From positions 1 to 33,274 of the forward strand of contig JBJKUR010000010.1 in assembly GCA_045563055.1 (NCBI GenBank): a stretch of 33,274 bases of DNA, read 5' to 3'. The stretch is from Methylaequor sp045563055 (lineage in GTDB: Bacteria; Pseudomonadota; Alphaproteobacteria; Methylaequorales; Methylaequoraceae). A program made the position numbers and the translations under genes. This document shows positions 32,008-33,274 of this stretch, piece after piece (position 1 is the stretch's first letter; each line of letters begins with the position of its first letter). The notes under the pieces were generated by a model. The model had not been told where the DNA came from, did not search any database, and worked only from the letters and a program-made list of their open reading frames with translations.

Positions 32008-32871
32008 ATGCCAGTTTTCATGACAAATCAGCAAATAAATGTTTCTTTTGAGTTTTTTCCACCTAAAAATGAAGAATCTATCAAATCCTTATGGTTAAAT
32101 ATTAAGCGACTCGAACCTTTAAAACCACAGTTTATTTCTGTGACATATGGTGCCGGTGGTTCTACAAGAGCAAATACCCATTCATTAGTAAAACAAATTA
32201 AAACACAAACATCTTTAGTTCCTGCGGCTCATCTTACTTGTTTAGGAACATCCTTTCAAGAAATCGAGAAAATTGCATCAGATTACTGGGAGTCAGGGAT
32301 TAGGCATATTGTTGCATTAAGAGGGGACCCAAGAGAGACAGGTGAAAACAACAATTCGGATTTTAAATTTGCAACAGATTTAATTGAATTTCTAATGCAA
32401 AAGTTTGATTTTGATATAATCGTTTCAGCATATCCTGAAATGCATCCGGATTCAGCATCAATGAATCAAGAATATGATGTTCTAAAAAAAAAGGTAGACT
32501 TGGGCGCTACTAAAGCCATAACACAGTTTTTTTTTGATGTGAATTGTTACTTTGATTATGTTGATGGTGCTATAAAGAGAGGAATAAAAATACCGATAAT
32601 TCCAGGAATTCTTCCAGTTACTAATTGCAAAAGAACATTAGAGTTTGCAAATAAGATGAAATGTAAAATGCCAAAGTCTCTAATAGATATGTTTGGGGGA
32701 TTAGATAAAGATCCAGAAACAAGAAAGTTGGTTGCAACCACAATTGTTTACGATCAATGCAGAAAACTTATCGAAGGAAACGTGAATGATTTTCACTTTT
32801 ATACTCTTAACAGAGCTGATTTATCATTTGCCATCTGTCATATACTAGGAATACGAACATTAGGAAAGTGA
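32008..32871 (+). CDS. metF: 5,10-methylenetetrahydrofolate reductase
   Basis: FAD enzyme making 5-methyl-THF, the methyl donor for methionine synthase. 287 residues: VSFEFFPPKNEESIKSLW near the start with the conserved Glu, SVTYGAGGSTRANT (about 44-57), AAHLTCLGTS (about 72-81), IRHIVALRGDPRE (about 96-108), DLGATKAITQFFFDVNCY (about 156-173) and IPIIPGILPVTN (about 188-199). ATG 32008 is used; an ATG four codons later is possible. Six bases separate it from metH, so the two act in one operon. Confidence 0.96.
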   Translation: MPVFMTNQQINVSFEFFPPKNEESIKSLWLNIKRLEPLKPQFISVTYGAGGSTRANTHSLVKQIKTQTSLVPAAHLTCLGTSFQEIEKIASDYWESGIRHIVALRGDPRETGENNNSDFKFATDLIEFLMQKFDFDIIVSAYPEMHPDSASMNQEYDVLKKKVDLGATKAITQFFFDVNCYFDYVDGAIKRGIKIPIIPGILPVTNCKRTLEFANKMKCKMPKSLIDMFGGLDKDPETRKLVATTIVYDQCRKLIEGNVNDFHFYTLNRADLSFAICHILGIRTLGK

Positions 32872-32877
32872 GCAAAA

Positions 32878-33274
32878 ATGAAAAAAGATAACCTAATAAA
32901 GACTTCGCTCAATGATAAAATCCTAATTATGGATGGAGCTATGGGTACCATGATTCAAGATGAAAAGTTAGAAGAAAAGGACTTTAGAGGAAAAAAATTT
33001 TCTGATTCGAAAATTAATCTATTTGGAAATAATGATATTCTTAATATCACCCAAGGAGATTTGATTTATGAAATTCACACAAAATATTTAGAGTCCGGTG
33101 CGGATATCATTGAGACTAATACATTTAATTCTACAAGCACATCTCAAAAAGACTATGGCTGTCAAGATTACTGTTTTGATTTAAATTACAAAGGTGCAAT
33201 GATTGCTAAAAAGGCTGTTGAGGATTTTAAAAAAAAATTTCCAAAAGAACCAAAGTTCGTGGCTGGAGTGCTAG
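32878..33274 (+). CDS. metH: Cobalamin-dependent methionine synthase (N-terminal part only)
   Basis: Transfers the methyl of 5-methyl-THF to homocysteine via cobalamin. About 132 residues are visible before the window ends, all in the homocysteine-binding domain: KILIMDGAMGTMIQDEKLEE, DFRGKKF, GNNDILNITQG and ESGADIIETNTFNSTSTSQ. The N-terminus and the LDG-like G-A-M-G-T-M-I stretch match MetH well; a split N-terminal homocysteine methyltransferase cannot be ruled out until the rest is seen. The ATG lies six bases after metF. Implies need for vitamin B12. Confidence 0.93.
   Translation, partial: MKKDNLIKTSLNDKILIMDGAMGTMIQDEKLEEKDFRGKKFSDSKINLFGNNDILNITQGDLIYEIHTKYLESGADIIETNTFNSTSTSQKDYGCQDYCFDLNYKGAMIAKKAVEDFKKKFPKEPKFVAGVL

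Noticed and set aside
1..33274. Mobile element, prophage, CRISPR array or defence island
   Set aside because: No transposase, integrase, terminal repeats, regularly spaced repeats or recognised defence genes appear; nearly all bases belong to core genes in typical alphaproteobacterial order.

Overview
This window looks like a stretch of chromosome from an AT-rich, very compact (streamlined) alphaproteobacterium, probably marine and free-living. Base composition is by eye around 30% GC. Lys, Asn, Ile and Phe are abundant, homopolymer A/T runs are frequent, most gene junctions overlap or are only a few bases apart, and clear Shine-Dalgarno sites are rare. Alphaproteobacterial character comes from the gene neighbourhoods: yqeY-dnaG-rpoD beside divergent carAB-greA, uvrC-pgsA beside moaD-moaE, ybjN-like beside proC, a PetR/PetP-type two-component pair beside ilvE, and mlaA-mlaC. 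Genus cannot be assigned from the sequence alone; SAR11- or HIMB59-like lineages have this style, but that is inference.

Layout: (1) 1-5722, minus strand, one long operon read right to left: small membrane protein, hldD, lgt, MidA/NDUFAF7-like methyltransferase, pgeF, prs, rplY, pth (cut by the window edge). (2) 5804-7101, plus strand: YbjN-like protein and proC. (3) 7103-9077, minus: response regulator and histidine kinase; divergent ilvE at 9156-10028. (4) 10031-14838, minus: uvrC-pgsA-mobB-moeA-moaD-moaE, all overlapping, joining DNA repair, phospholipid synthesis and molybdenum-cofactor assembly. (5) 14839-15121: the only long gene-free stretch, with a perfect DnaA-box consensus, two perfect dyads and a T-rich tract. 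(6) 15122-17840, minus: uvrB and a pteridine-reductase-like SDR. (7) 17932-20037, plus: aspartate aminotransferase and panE. (8) 20030-25852, minus: carA-carB-greA-trxB. (9) 25960-30320, plus: yqeY-dnaG-rpoD followed by a CAU-anticodon tRNA, probably tRNA-Ile2. (10) 30358-31898, minus: mlaA-mlaC for outer-membrane lipid asymmetry. (11) 32008-33274, plus: metF and the start of metH, the folate-dependent end of methionine synthesis.

The content is overwhelmingly core housekeeping: translation (pth, rplY, tRNA), transcription (rpoD, greA), replication and repair (dnaG, uvrB, uvrC), nucleotides (prs, carAB), amino acids (proC, ilvE, aspC, metF, metH), envelope (hldD, lgt, pgeF, pgsA, mlaAC) and cofactors (moco genes, panE, the SDR). 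I see no mobile element, prophage, CRISPR array, toxin-antitoxin pair or defence island. I did not find a clear new system. The best leads are the 14839-15121 intergenic region (possible replication origin or operator), the Asp-Tyr-Lys SDR that may be a reserve dihydrofolate/dihydropterin reductase, the 16-A run inside proC, and the overlapping palindromes between carA and yqeY.
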